A stretch of 64,000 nt of DNA from Nereocystis luetkeana (taxonomy: Eukaryota; Sar; Phaeophyceae; Laminariales; Laminariaceae), in assembly GCA_031213475.1 (NCBI GenBank), contig JARUPZ010000036.1, positions 372,001 to 436,000 of the forward strand, given 5' to 3'. The position numbers and the translations under genes were made by a program. Under the pieces are notes generated by a model. That model was not told the DNA's origin and ran no database searches. It saw nothing but the letters and a program-made list of their open reading frames with translations. This document shows, in pieces, positions 1 to 11,754 of this stretch; the stretch's first letter is position 1, and the number at the start of each line of letters is the position of its first letter.

Positions 1-237
1 ACTATTTCATAGATTGCGTATGTCGTGCCTGTCGTATCTAGTATGATGACATGGCTTTGCATCGCCCACTGCAGTGCACACTGCACACGTGGCAACGTAG
101 TATCTCTGTGGCGTAGCTTTGTGACCACAGAACTTGTATCTCTTCTAGGATTGAAGAATCGGCACGGACACTGGTTGTACCTGATGTCGACGGGTAGAAA
201 GGACGGTTTAATGTGAAGAACACATACACACACATAT
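1..237 (+). mobile_element. LINE-A 3' end
   Basis: Plus-orientation 3' UTR end, cut by the window start. It finishes TTTAATGTGAAGAACACATA followed by CA-rich tail sequence. Confidence 0.88.
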
Positions 238-469
238 ACCTTCTGATGACGAAAGTAAAGGCACTCTAAATTTGAAATGCGAGCACTTAGGGAACACTTC
301 CAAGTAGACGATTAACAGATTAATAGCTTTTCATTTCGTTAAAAAATATTTCCAACCATGAAGCGGACAATCAATCACGGAGTCGTATCTCGTAAACCAC
401 CGCGAATTAGGACTTGAAATTTGGAGGGACTAACCCTGACATATCAGTGCATGTACGTGCAAAAACAAT

Positions 470-1483
470 GTTGTTGTTGTTGTTGTTGTTCTCACATTAA
501 CTCTCTGACGAAGGAGTCCGTGGTCACACAAAGGTGCTGGAGCCCTAGGAAGATCCGAAAAACAAAAAAAAATCGAAAATTCGGCTGCCTCAAAATACAC
601 GAGACGAAAAAAGCGCACACAAGATAAAACCAATGTGCAAAACTGAACTAACATGGCCGCGGGTATATCCTCTCAACTATAACATAGAAGAGTACCCCCG
701 TTCCCACCACTAACCAACTCGTGGCTGCTGACTACAGCGGATGCTGTCTGAAGTGCTGCCTGCACCGTACGAAACGCACGGTAGTCGTGAAAACGAAAGA
801 GGAACACACCTGCCTGCTATCTGGAGTGCTGTGAGAGTGAAGACTCGCGGTTATGCAGTGAAAAAAGGAGCAATCGAACCTTACTACCACACGAATATCA
901 ACGATCGCCATCTCTTCCTGGACTGTCTGACACAAAAAGGTGCAGCACAGTTATGATACCACGTCCCTGATCATTGCGTAGGTTATTCCCCATGAAGGGT
1001 ATACAACTCGTTAAACTACAAAGACCAGTGACGACGTTTATAACAAGTACCGGTAGATATTATTCTGCCTCGTGAAAAACAATACCAGGAAAAAACAAAC
1101 TATGACTGCTTCTCTCGTGATGATAGTGTGCGCGCAGATCATGGGTCTCCATGCGAAGCCGGTCGCCCCGGTGGTTCAAGTGGTTAACCTCGAATTCTAC
1201 TTGTTTGAGTCCTGGGTTCGAGCCCCAGGAGGGTCGGACTTTGACTTTATTTGCAAAAATATAAAAAAGGGATTCAATTGTTGAGAGCGCCTTGCAGCGT
1301 GGGTAGGCACAATTCGATGCGAGTCGACGAGGGAAGAAAAGGCTGAAATCTTCTCGCGATAAAAAATGAAGGCACGTACCGTAGCGGGAAGGGGGGAGAA
1401 GAGCCTGCTATGTGACCCCGGATCTGAGTTACGAGTTGGAAGGAGAGAGAGAAGAAGATGTGCGAAGATAATAAATGGGATGG

Positions 1484-1518
<35 letters not shown>

Positions 1519-1802
1519 CGTCTTCCTGCCGCTCTTCATGGCCGCATCATCGCCTTGGCCCAATCCACCCGCTCCTTTGCGCGTGCACTCGTTGCCATTC
1601 CCTTCCAGTCGATTCCCTTTCTCCGTCATCCTGACAAACAAAATGCTCCTCGCACTCGCGGTTCTGATCTGGAAAATAGAAATTCTCGCGCAGGGGGAGG
1701 TCAATCCGTCTCTTCCCCGCACGTCGACGCTCAGTCTCCCTCCTCCCTCGTCGTCGAATCCAGCCTCCTACCGGCGCAATAGACTGTGCCGTAGTGTGGC
1801 CT
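470..1802 (-). mobile_element. Element E, copy 1 (5'-truncated, with 13-bp target duplication)
   Basis: The element lies on the minus strand. Its 3' end is the (GTT)n/(AAC)n run at 470-489 next to ctcacattaactctctgacg. It is flanked by perfect direct repeats GTGCAAAAACAAT at 457-469 and 1803-1815. Its 5' part stops short of the other copies. A full SINE-C is inserted at 1155-1513; the empty site is intact at 29484 and 54383. No RT is visible, so it is non-autonomous. Confidence 0.88.
1155..1513 (+). mobile_element. SINE-C, full length
   Basis: A tRNA-derived head: A box-like tggttcaagtgg and B box ggttcgagcccc. An unrelated body follows, then poly(A) of about 29 at 1485-1513. ATGC is duplicated on either side, and the empty site is seen in two other element E copies. 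Confidence 0.92.
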
Positions 1803-1985
1803 GTGCAAAAACAATATATGTACATGAAAAATTATGACATTTTGATAATTCGACTCGAACTCGACGAGATATCGGCGAAAACTCAAAAACACCAACTTTT
1901 TCCGCTACATTTTTTGCTAAAATTCAGTAGTAACGTCGTCGTTCCCGATCAAGGCAAAATCTGGAGGAGACGTTACTGAGGATAC

Positions 1986-2313
1986 GTCCCCGGTGGCTTG
2001 GTAGGTGGTCCCGCGTGCCTGTCAACATCAATTTCGAGGGTTCAAGTCTCATCGAGTGCATGCTCGTAGGGCTTTTTCTTGCATAAAATAAATTGATTAG
2101 CGGAAAGCGCGAGAGCGTGAGTTAGCTACATTCGATAAATATCGACGAGCAGTGGGAATGCTGAACCCTATGCGCGACAAAAAATAAAGGCACGCACCGG
2201 GGGGGAGAAGGGACGACACCTGTGACCACGGCTTGTCCAGAAGGTCGTCGAGGGTAAAACCTCCTACGAGTTAGTCTGGGAAGTGAAAGTGATGATTGAA
2301 AAAAAAAAAAAAA
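1986..2313 (+). mobile_element. SINE-2, full length
   Basis: A different tRNA-derived SINE: A box-like tggcttggtaggtgg and B box ggttcaagtctc, then a body sharing the atgaaggcacgtacc motif with SINE-C, and poly(A). Confidence 0.85.
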
Positions 2314-2339
2314 AAACTACATGGTAATCAATATCAGTT

Positions 2340-2515
2340 TCATTGTTCAGGGGGGGAGAATGTAGTAAGGCTTAGATTGGGTCGGCGATTGGCTAACCTT
2401 TTATCTTTTGCCCAACGGACTATTATTATTAATAAGACCTTCACAAATGGCGATGACGGCAGAACATGGGTTGTTGTGGTCGTGAGTTCGAATCTCACGT
2501 TCACCATGAAATCGC
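2340..2515 (+). repeat. tRNA-like arm and shared repeat
   Basis: 2354-2440 matches 4310-4395. A tRNA T-arm-like segment, cgtgagttcgaatctcacg, follows at about 2480. No matching acceptor or anticodon arm was found, so this is probably another SINE head or remnant. Confidence 0.4.
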
Positions 2516-3259
2516 TTTTTAATGAAAAGTGAATTTTCTCACGTCAAGAATCTGAAAAATACTTCTGGATCCCCAAAAATTGGAACCGCGTGTTGGTGTC
2601 ACGCGTCGACCCGTATATCCGGTCCGTTCCAGGGGGGGGGGAGGGGGGGGGGGGGGGTGTACTCGATACATGGTAGGAGAGATGTACTCGTTCTCATGCA
2701 TGGCCGTAGTCGTATGATCATAGACCCTCGCATCCCTACAATGCCGGGACGGAGCATGTCGGGTTTTCACCGACCAGTGTGAAGGTGTTACCTACTGAGC
2801 TACCAGGGTATAGGGGTAAAATACCGATCGATTACCCAGCCCAAGGTCATCCTTATAACACTCTCCCTCCCTCTGAACGGCGGGATCTTTGGGGCGTCGG
2901 AACCGTGGAAACCCATTGTGATTTCACGCGCAGGTTCGTGTCCTGCCGACGACGCCAATTGTGATGTGGGAGAGAAGGCAAGGGTACCACTGATGGTGGA
3001 TCCACAGAAGAGGTGTGACACAGGTGTCTGTGCTTGGCCAAACTTAGACGCAGTTCGTGAGACTTCTCTTTTATTAGGAGTGTGCGGCTTACTCGAAGGG
3101 GGCAAGAGACGAGTGAGCAAGGAGGCGGGGTCGGACGCTGCTGGTTTTAAAAAGACAGAAATATGATCTGTCTTCAACCGGCTATATTCTACTGGCAAGG
3201 AGGCACGCGTCACCCTCAACTGGGGGCACGCGCCACCCTCAACTTCAAGCGTGCCATCC

Positions 3260-3720
3260 CGTAAAACTTCAAGTATGGAGGTTTTACTATGTAGTGCAAC
3301 ACCCGCTTAGTCCTGTATGAGGATGCTATATAGAGCAGCACCCGGAGAATCCTGTATGGGCTCACTATGGACGCTATGTAGTTATACCCCTGGAATTATG
3401 TATGAACATAGTATCCTTTTCTGAAGATGCTATGTAGCGAGATACCCTATGACTTCCGTAAGAGCGAGTCGACGAGGGAAGAAAAGGCTGAAATCTTCTC
3501 GCGATAAAAATGAAGGCACGTACCGTAGCGGGAAGGGGGGAGAAGAGCCTGCTATGTGACCCCGGATCTGAGTTACGAGTGGGAAGGAGAGAGAGAAGAA
3601 GATGTGCGAAGATAATGAATGGGATGAGGAAAAATGAAATAAAATAAAAAAATAGTACCCTGTATGAAGATATTATTCAGCGCAACATCCCGTACGTTCT
3701 GTATGAACATACTACGTACG
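3260..3720 (+). repeat. Degenerate tandem array split by SINE-C
   Basis: Repeated cctgtatgaN...atgctatgtag units of about 50 bp; the array resumes after the SINE at 3656. Confidence 0.6.
3466..3655 (+). mobile_element. SINE-C, 5'-truncated
   Basis: Starts at cgagtcgacgagggaagaaa and ends in an impure A-rich tail. It splits a degenerate tandem array. Confidence 0.85.
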
Positions 3721-4687
3721 TATATTTCTATCTCCTCGGCTACTTCGATACTAGACGTACGTATCCATTCTGCGATTACAACTATCTTATTTCCCGACGG
3801 TTGGTCTATATACATACTGATGGTTGGTCTCTACCTGGTGTCCTATAAACCAAGGTACTCTATCACACCAGACAGACCTTGCTTGCACCAAGCGCGAAGC
3901 GCCGTGAGGTGTCTGGCGAGTCGCATGAAGGGTGAGAGCTGCATCCTACCAAGAACCGCTTTTGAGGCGGACTTGGATATGGACGACAGCTTCAATGAGT
4001 TGATTCAATTTCCGGTGTAGGCATTTCCAGAGACAGCAATGGGAGCACTATGTAACTGCCTCTTGGGGGCCTTACCTTGAACACTACGTGATACGATCAT
4101 TTCCCACTTGTGCGAAGCAAAGGTTATTTGTCTCGCACAAATGATCTAACTCGACAACCAGCTGTGGGCGACCGCCAAAAATAAAATAAAATACGGTACC
4201 CTGGTTGTCTAGCTCACGTAGTGAACGGCATGTTTTACAGCAGTGTCGTTGCCAACCGACGCCAACCCAACCTTTACCAGGTATAAAATAGAGGGCGTTC
4301 CAGGGGGGTAGAGTGTTATGAGGCTTAGATTGGGTGGGCGATTGGTTAACATTGTACCTTCAGCCCAATGGACTAAGACCTTAACACTTAACACCATCAC
4401 GAAATATGGCCAAAAACAATACAAGGTACCACATACTTAAGTCAATTGTAACGAGAAAAACATTTGACTGCGATGCAGCGCTTGATTGCAATTTCCATCT
4501 GAAATTTCAGTACCGTACTTGTGACGCCCGTCCAAAGCTAAGTCGTTCCTGGCTTTTTGATTCTTCGTCTTTTTAACCGAGTTTCAGTCGTGTTTCTATT
4601 TTTTGGGGTATATCTTCGGTCATCGGTCATATATCTCTCTCCCGAAGAAACAAAAAAACCAAAGCCCAGCACGACACGTCTCGGTTG

Positions 4688-5222
4688 GTGTGTGTGTGTG
4701 TGTTCTTCACATTAAACCGTTCTTTCTACCCGTCGACATCCAGCACAACCAGTGTCCGTGCCGATTCTTCCATCCTAGAAGAGATACAAGTTCTGTGGTC
4801 ACAAAGCTACGCCACAGAGATACTACGTTGCCACGTGTGCAGTGTGAACTGCAGTGGGCAATGCAAAGCCATGTCATCATACTAGATACGACAGGCACGA
4901 CATACGCAATCTATGAAATAGTGAAACGAAAAGAAACAGTCAAAGAGAAAACAAAAACAAGGTAGACAAGTCGAAAAAGAAAAAGAAGAAAAATGAAAGC
5001 AAAATCTAAGAGAAACAATCTGTCGTGCCCCCCCCCCCCGCAGGCGAGGTGGCCTACACTTGAAAAAGAACGAGCTGGAAAAAAGAAGAAATAACAAAAA
5101 ACACCACTGCTTGTGAACAGAGTAAGACAAAGAACCAAGGAGAAAGTAACAAGGAAAAATAACAAAGGGGAAATAACAGGCAGACCAAAGCCCAAAGCAC
5201 CTTCTAGGTGGCGGCAGCAGGT
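4688..5222 (-). mobile_element. LINE-A 3' end, 5'-truncated
   Basis: A (TG)n run at 4688-4702 is the complement of the CA tail. It continues through the LINE-A 3' UTR, including the poly-C run at 5029-5040, to about 5222, where similarity ends at tgcatggacaac. Confidence 0.88.
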
Positions 5223-5429
5223 GCATGGACAACACCGTGTCAAAATTTCATGTCCAACTGCGTAAAATTGGGCGCTGCATGGCCGATCTCCTGAATCGAC
5301 GGGGTCTTGGCTCGCCCAGCTCGTATTTGACCCCGCCAGGAACACTTCCTAGCTGTAGCCCGCAAACAACGAACAGCCTGGCCTCTGGAATATTCTACCG
5401 GACACCCGGTTGATACAGTAGTACTGTAG

Positions 5430-5519
5430 TTAAAGCACCGCAGTCCCGTTTTGGGGACAAACTACTTGAAATTTGACGGGCTTGTCCCCAAAACGGGACT
5501 GCGGTTCTAAAGGGGTTAA
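5430..5519. mobile_element. MITE-D
   Basis: A near-palindrome with inverted repeats around gcagtcccgttttggggaca, bounded by TTAA at both ends. Confidence 0.85.
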
Positions 5520-5588
5520 TAGTCCTCCTCCTAACTCCCACTGCCCAACGGATACGCACCTGGTACCGATACAAACTGATGAGCCGGC

Positions 5589-5876
5589 GTCCCCGGTGGC
5601 TTGGTAGGTGGTCCGTGTGCCTAAGATCAATTTCGTGGGTTCGAGTCTCACCGAGCGAGTGCATATTCGGAGGGACTTTTTTTTACATAAAAAATGATCA
5701 GCGGCAAGCGCGAGAGCGTGAGTTAGCAACAAACATTCTATGCAAATAGGCGAGTAGTGGGAAAGCTGAACCCTATGCGCGATAAAAATGAAGGCACGTA
5801 CCGGGGGGGAGAGGGGAAGGCACCGGTGACCACGGCTAGGCCAGAAAATCGCAGAGGGTAAAACCTCCTACGGATC
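5589..5876 (+). mobile_element. SINE-2, 3' end lost to MITE-D
   Basis: Same head and body as 1986-2313. It ends at cctcctacgg where a MITE-D begins. Confidence 0.85.
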
Positions 5877-5971
5877 AACCCTGTTAGGACCGCAGTTCCG
5901 TTTTCGAGACAACTCATTGGGAATTAGACTGGTTTGTCCCCAAATCGGGACTGCGGTACTAGAGGGGTTAA
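5875..5971. mobile_element. MITE-D, inserted in SINE-2
   Basis: Same foldback structure; ends TCAA / TTAA. Confidence 0.82.
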
Positions 5972-5974
5972 AAG

Positions 5975-7155
5975 GGGACGCTAGCACCCTCAGGAATGCG
6001 TCAAGTACCCGCCCGTAGGTGTTTCGGTAACACATACGTACGACTTGCAATTGGAGTAAGGGGTTTACCACCAAAACCCCGTATTTCGTAGTTGTAGAAT
6101 AGTCGATGCAACAAGAATACGAGAATCCTCAACTATTTAGCCGTATTTTTCACATTTGTTTCTAGGCCCAAAACCTCACTACCCATCATGGGACCGTAGT
6201 TTTTCCTCCCGCGGCATCTTCGACAACGACTCGTCGTCAAGAACTATATCATCCGCCTGGAGAACAGCAACCTTTTAGTAAAGACCATTTCTTCATCGGT
6301 GATGCAGCCATTGTGCTATGCTCCCTTGCGTGAAAGAAAACATTTTAGCGCTTTTTTTGCGATATATTTGTGCCACTCGCTCGCAATTCCGAACACACGA
6401 AAACACCTCGTGAGTCTTTTCTCGCTGCCTACGACTGCCGCCTGGCGCACCCGACGCCCTCACACACCCCATCAGGAGCATCCCTTATTTTCGCGGGCCA
6501 TGGTTTCCTCTGACGAGCTGTAGCTGTCCGCACGTGACACAGGTGCAAACTTTCAGCTAGGGGTTGTTTCTTGTCTCATTTTGTGCACCCCAAATTTCGA
6601 CCATTTTGGACCACTGCAGCACCTCTAAGTCGAGGTGTAGGCCTCTGTTGAGAACCTGCGGGAAATCAATCTCGAGTCTCGAGAGAACACACAAGCTGCT
6701 GTGATGAATATGTTTCAAGTCACCGTCGCTCTCCGGTAAAAACGAACCAGCCAGAGTTCTAAGCGCTGCGTGTTAAAATAGCGACTTTTTTTTGGTGTTC
6801 CGATTAAACATTTCGAGATAAGAGTCACCGGACACCCGGGGACCAGAAGCCGCTTAGGTGCCAGCGTGGCCTTAAGCTCGAAAATAAAAGTGACGATTAA
6901 ATAAAAGAAAAACGAACGCAGTCCGATCAACTTAAATCTGATAGTACAGTAGTATACTGAAAATCAAGCAGAACACAATTTTTCTTCTTGGAATATCGTA
7001 CAAAGAAACCCCATCCCACAGGTTTATGTTTCATTCTCACCTGGGGGGGAGTGTGGTGTCATTTGTCGTTTTATCTGTTCCTTGTTCCGTGTGCATTGTG
7101 GGTGTTCTTCGCCTCATTAAAAGCCTTCTTCATAAGCGCTGACATTCTTTATTTT
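5975..7155. other. No gene or named repeat found
   Basis: Mixed-composition sequence with only short ORFs. Confidence 0.5.
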
Positions 7156-7159
7156 TTTT

Positions 7160-7232
7160 ATAGCACAACCAGTGTCCGTGCCGATTCTCAGATCCTCAAG
7201 AATCCAAGCCCTTTGGTCTCAACATTACGCCG
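7160..7232 (-). mobile_element. LINE-A 3' UTR fragment
   Basis: A short diverged match to the agcacaaccagtgtccgtgc part of the LINE-A 3' end, in minus orientation. Confidence 0.55.
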
Positions 7233-7484
7233 CAGATAGACTAGATTGTCCTGCAGTAAGAAGAGTAGACGATGCAATGCCATTTTTATGACCGATGAAC
7301 AGCAGTGTCGTCAACGAGTAGTCGTGAGGGTCGTTTCCATTCTCAGCCACCTTGTCCAGCCCGGTAATACGTCTGGCATGATTGAGTTTTTCACCACGGC
7401 TATTATTGAGACGGTTGAAAAAGAGGTGCCACCCCCTCCACGTCGCCACCGCAGACAGCGTTGTCTACTGCGCATACTGCATAA

Positions 7485-7635
7485 CAATGAAGCATCTCTG
7501 CAGCGTAGCTTTGTGACGACAGAACTTGTATCTCTTCTATTAATAGGATTGAAGAATCGGCACGGACACTGGTTGTGCTGGGTTTCGACGGGTAGAACGA
7601 GCGGTCTAATGTGAAGGAACACACACATGGATGGC
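7485..7635 (+). mobile_element. LINE-A 3' end fragment
   Basis: Diverged plus-orientation 3' end, finishing gtgaaggaacacacacat. It carries TATTAATA at 7538-7545, at the same site as the copy at 41525. Confidence 0.8.
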
Positions 7636-8126
7636 GCAAGTCTGCCGAACCTTGGCCGCATTCATATGTGCATGGACAGCGAGGTAGGACGCGCGACAAT
7701 TCTTGCGCGCCCACCCCCGGGATGGAACCGCGTGGAAGACACTTGAGATCTGCGTGTGTGACCCTGCAGGAGGTGATTGCCGCAGGACTGCATGCGTATT
7801 TTGAAGACTACCTCTCCACAACCGAACGACTCCTAGTGAATAACGACCAGAGGGCGTTCTACAAGCACGTGAAGAGTACGGTGGGATTGGAAGGGACTAA
7901 CACGAGGAGCGAGCAGTTCAGTAGGAGCGAGGATGGTACGCCGCTGCGGTGTAAGGTGCCCAATCGTGAACGACGGTCGGGGTTTAGCACAAACCCTTGA
8001 ACACGAAATCGCTGAAACTCGATCCCACGAACGGCTCACCAAGTCTCACCACCAAGTCCTCTTGAGAGACATTGGCTTCCAGCGCCGACTTCAAACTGAC
8101 TACGCCACCATCTCGTACGCGAAGGT

Positions 8127-8405
8127 CCTAACCCTACCCCTAATCCTAATCCAATCCTAGTCTAGGTGTAGTGCTCATTGGGTGCCGTGGGGTTGTCATG
8201 ACATGCCGTGAGGTTGGTTGCCATGGGGTGCCGTGGCGGTTCCCGGGGGGGTTGTCATGGTACCACCCATGGCATGCCACGGCACCCCCCACGGCGTGCC
8301 ATGAAATCCTATGCCATGCCATGGGATGCCGTAGGGACGCCATGGTATACCATGCGTGGTACCATGACACTGCCACGAAAAAGTAAAATAGTGTAAAACC
8401 CTGTC
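8127..8405. repeat. Telomere-like and CCATGG-rich filler inside LINE-A
   Basis: LINE-A copies read gcgaaggccctcaagatgac across this point. Here the line is broken by cctaaccctacccctaatcc and then about 220 bases of degenerate copies of ccatggggtgccgtgg in both orientations. Confidence 0.7.
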
Positions 8406-8666
8406 GAGATGACACGATACGAGAGCATCGAAACGGCCATCCGTACTCGGCGGCTCATTTTTTGTGCGGGGGCCGTGGCACGGCTAAGCAAGGAGTTATT
8501 ACCCAGTCGGGTCATGTTCGGAACGATGGCTGGCGGGGAGAATCCGAGACCTGGCGGACAGTTTAAGACTCGGCATAGATGCATAGTCGAAGACCTCAGA
8601 GAGTTCCGAGCCTCCGGATGATCAACGGAACACTCCCCCGTGGTGTTTGGAGTTGAGGCTGCGCTG

Positions 8667-8793
8667 TGGTCCACTGCAGCAAAAAAAGACGGGGAAGTGG
8701 TCCACTGCAGCAAAAAAAGGCGGGGAAGTGGTCCACTGCAGCAAAAAAAGGCGGGGAAGTGGTCCACTGTAGCAAAAAAAGGCGGGGAAGTGG
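8667..8793 (+). repeat. Minisatellite, 31 bp x 4
   Basis: Four near-identical units beginning gtggtccactgcagcaaaaa. The same sequence is single-copy in the LINE-A copies at 14 kb and 26 kb, so it amplified inside this one copy. Confidence 0.9.
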
Positions 8794-9559
8794 TGCCGAG
8801 GGGCCCTTGAAGAAGCCGAACGGTTCATGGTTAGGTGGCACGAGGATGAGGCACAGCTGAGTAGGCAGCCCCGCGCATCCGCCATGGGTAGTGCTCAAGG
8901 GAATGGGGGAGGGGGGGCAACAGGAGGAGTGGAAGGAACCCGAGCAAGGGAAGGCGGGGAAAGGGGGGGAACAGGAGGAGTAGAAGGGAAACCACGGTGG
9001 ACAAAAGTAGAACGGAGACGGCCGACAAGGTAGAACGGCACCAGGCCGGTTAGTAAGTAGAACATGTCTTCGTTACTCGTGCCGCCAACTCGTGCAGCTG
9101 GTTCGAACGTGGTCTTCCGATGTCTTCCGTTTCTTTTAGCGCTCGATCCTTCGCGATTTTCTTATTATTACTTCATACTATTTCTTCTTGTCCTTATGAA
9201 AGGATTCTTGGGGCGTGGGTGGGCGACGAACCTGCTTTGCTTGTTTCGTATCGTCTGATGCATCCTCTCCGGGGGTGGGGCATAGGTGACGAACGCAGGA
9301 CGGAGACGGCAGACAGGGTAGCAAGGTACCAGACCGACTAGAAGGTAGAACCTGGCTATGCTACTCGTACCGCAAACTGCTACGGCTACCTGGAGGGTTT
9401 TTGTGCTTCGGTGCAACCTGCTGCGGCTGGAGGGGTTTTGTGCTTTGGTTTGCTCGTTGGTTCCCTTGGACCTTAGTCTTAATCTGTGTATATGTAGTGG
9501 CGCTGTTTCTTTCCCTCGTTTTTTTCAGGGATCTTTACGGTTATCCGTCCGTGCACGGT

Positions 9560-9970
9560 GCGGTTTTTTCGAATCGAAATCCTACGGTCCGGTTCGGTGC
9601 GGTTTTAGAAAATCGGAAATCTTACGGTGCGGTTCGGTGCGGTTTTCAGGTATTATAAATTCTGCGGTGCGGTTCGGTTTTGTGATATATCCTACGGTGC
9701 GGTTCGGTGCGGTTTTCAAAAATCGGATTTCCTACGGTGCGGTTCGGTGAGGTTTCAGATTTTGTGAATCCTACGGTGCGGTTCGGTTTTAGGATAAATC
9801 CTACGGTGCGGTTCGGTGCGGTTTTCAAAAATCGGAAATCCTACGGTGCGGTTCGGTGCGGTTTTAGAAAATCGGAAATCTCACGGTGCGGTTCGGTTTG
9901 GTGATATATCAGACGGTCTGGTTCGGTTCGGTTCCCCGTTGAAGCGGTGTTTCTACGGTGCGGTTCCAAT
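9560..9970 (+). repeat. CGGTGCGGTTCGGT satellite, block 1
   Basis: About ten units of 36-44 bp, each with ctacggtgcggttcggtgcg followed by a variable AT-rich spacer. Confidence 0.92.
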
Positions 9971-9989
9971 CCCCGTAGGGAAAACCGTA

Positions 9990-10290
9990 CAACACACGCT
10001 TTTCTCTACGGTGCACCATATATATAAACCGTACAAAACCACGGTTTCGTACGGTTCTCAGACTTGTTATCGGGGCACTAACGAAACCGCTGTTTCTCTA
10101 CGGTGCACCGTACGGATGAACCGTACGTACATAACCGCGGTTTCGTACGGTTCTCAGGCTTTTTTACGGGGCACTAACGCAACCGCTGTTTCTCTACGGT
10201 GCACCGTATGAATAAACCGTACAAAACCAAAACCGCGGTTTCGTCCAGTTTCTGACGCTTTTTCTCGAGGCACTAACGCACTAACGAAAC
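9990..10290 (+). repeat. Higher-order tandem repeat, about 92 bp x 3
   Basis: Units run from aaccgtacaaaacc through cggtttcgtacggttctcag to ctctacggtgcaccgta. Related in sequence to the flanking satellite. Confidence 0.85.
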
Positions 10291-10294
10291 CGCT

Positions 10295-10640
10295 ACAAGC
10301 AAGCGCTGCTGCAAGCAAGCGCAGCTGCAAGCAAGTGCTGCTGCAAGCAAGAGAGCCACCTCAAGCAAAAGCGCTGTTGCAGGTGCTGCTACTGCTTGCG
10401 GCTGCTGCTGCTGCTGCTGCAAGCTCGCGCACCCTCGCTGCCACGCGTTCCTGTGATCTTAGCCGCTCCGATCCCTTCTCGGGCAGGGAGGACAACCAAG
10501 AAGAAGAAGGCCGATATTCTCGTTGTGGCGGTGTTGCTCACACAGCGAGTGTCGAGGAGCGGAAGTTAGATCGCACGTCTGCCTGTTGGTGCTTGCTGCT
10601 GCTGCTGCTGCCGCTGCTGCTGTGCTGCAGGTAGGTACTG
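10295..10640 (+). repeat. CTG-rich and AAGCAAGC tandem tract
   Basis: About four 16-bp units of aagcaagcgctgctgc, then (CTG)n tracts near 10400 and 10600. Confidence 0.8.
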
Positions 10641-10699
10641 CTGCTTGCACGAGTTCTGTTCTGCTCGTTGGGTGCTGCAAAAGTGCTGCCGCTGCTGCA

Positions 10700-11100
10700 A
10701 GTGGTTATTTTTCCAATAATATAAGAATCCCATATTTCGCCATTTTTCGTCTTCGATTATGAGCAGGCCGGAAGGCTTTCAATTTTGACTATCTTTCCGA
10801 TACACAATAAAAATACTATGCGCAGACACTCTAATGTTTCTGATAAAATGTTCAGTTTTTACAGGTATCCTATTTTTTCTGATATTTTCATATTTTCCCT
10901 ATTTTCATATTTTCCAGCAGGTGTACTTCCGGAGACTCGGAGTACCTGGTATATAATATATCAGAAATATAAACGTATACCAGGTACCAGGTATATAAAC
11001 AATGAAACCTTTTTCTGTTTTTAAACCACAAAAATATTCAAAATATGAAATACCATACCTGGTAGGATTTACCAAGCCAGCGGGAACACTTTTGACACGA
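10700..11100. other. AT-rich stretch with four TACCWGGTA motifs
   Basis: No coding signal. Motifs at 10943, 10978, 10985 and 11056, two of them overlapping. Confidence 0.6.
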
Positions 11101-11229
11101 AACCGTGCAGAAACCGTCATGAGCCGTGCGAAACCGTGACCCTATTGCACCGTTCCGCGGCCGATGGAACGGCGGTTTTTCTACGGTTTCAAGCTAACCG
11201 CACCGTTGGATGTCCGATCCAACGGATTT

Positions 11230-11735
11230 TGGCACCGTATCTTGACGCACACGGTGCGGTGCGGTTTCGATGGCATTCCTACGGTGCGGTTCGGTGCGGT
11301 TTAAAGAAATCAGGAATCTTACGGTGCGGTTCGGTGCGGTTTTTAGATATTGTGAATCCTACGGCGCGGTTCGGTGCTGTGATATATCCTACGGTACGGT
11401 TCGGTACGGTTTTAAAATATCGTAAATGCTACGGTGCGGTTCGGTGCGGTTTTCAGTTGTCGGGAACCCTACGGTGCGGTTCGGTTATATTTAAAATCCT
11501 ACGCAGGGGTGCGGTGCGGTTTTCCTATTTCGTAAAACCTACGCAGGGGTGCGGTGCGGTTTTCAAAAGGCAAAAATCCTACGGTTCGGTTCGGTGCGGT
11601 GCCATTAACCCTTTTAGAACCGTAGTCCTCTTTAGGGGACACACTACCCTAATTCTAACTATTTTGTCCCCGACACGAGACTGCGGTCCAAAAAGGGTTA
11701 ACCGCACCGAACCGCACCGAACCGATAGGAAAAAC
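11230..11735 (+). repeat. CGGTGCGGTTCGGT satellite, block 2
   Basis: The same family as block 1, including an inverted piece after the MITE-D at 11605-11701. Confidence 0.9.
11605..11701. mobile_element. MITE-D inside the satellite
   Basis: TTAA on both sides; interrupts the CGGTTCGGT satellite. Confidence 0.88.
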
Positions 11736-11754
11736 CGTACCGTTGTTTTGTTTC

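Larger units (their letters stand above)
7735..9535 (+). mobile_element. LINE-A copy, degenerate, internally rearranged
   Basis: It begins in the region before the RT (peptide EDYLSTTERLLVNNDQRAFY), lacks the RT core, and resumes near 7990 in the C-terminal part (HHQVLLRDIGFQRRL). It is interrupted at 8127-8405 by a foreign low-complexity block, carries a four-unit minisatellite at 8667-8793, and ends in the LINE-A 3' UTR. Several frame breaks; non-functional. Confidence 0.8.

Noticed and set aside
1155-1260. tRNA gene
   Set aside because: A and B boxes are present but the sequence recurs as the head of SINE-C with a poly(A) tail; no cloverleaf.
2460-2510. tRNA gene from the T-arm-like hairpin
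   Set aside because: No matching acceptor stem or anticodon arm.
8667-8793. CRISPR-like array
   Set aside because: Contiguous 31-bp repeats without spacers, inside a LINE in a eukaryotic setting.
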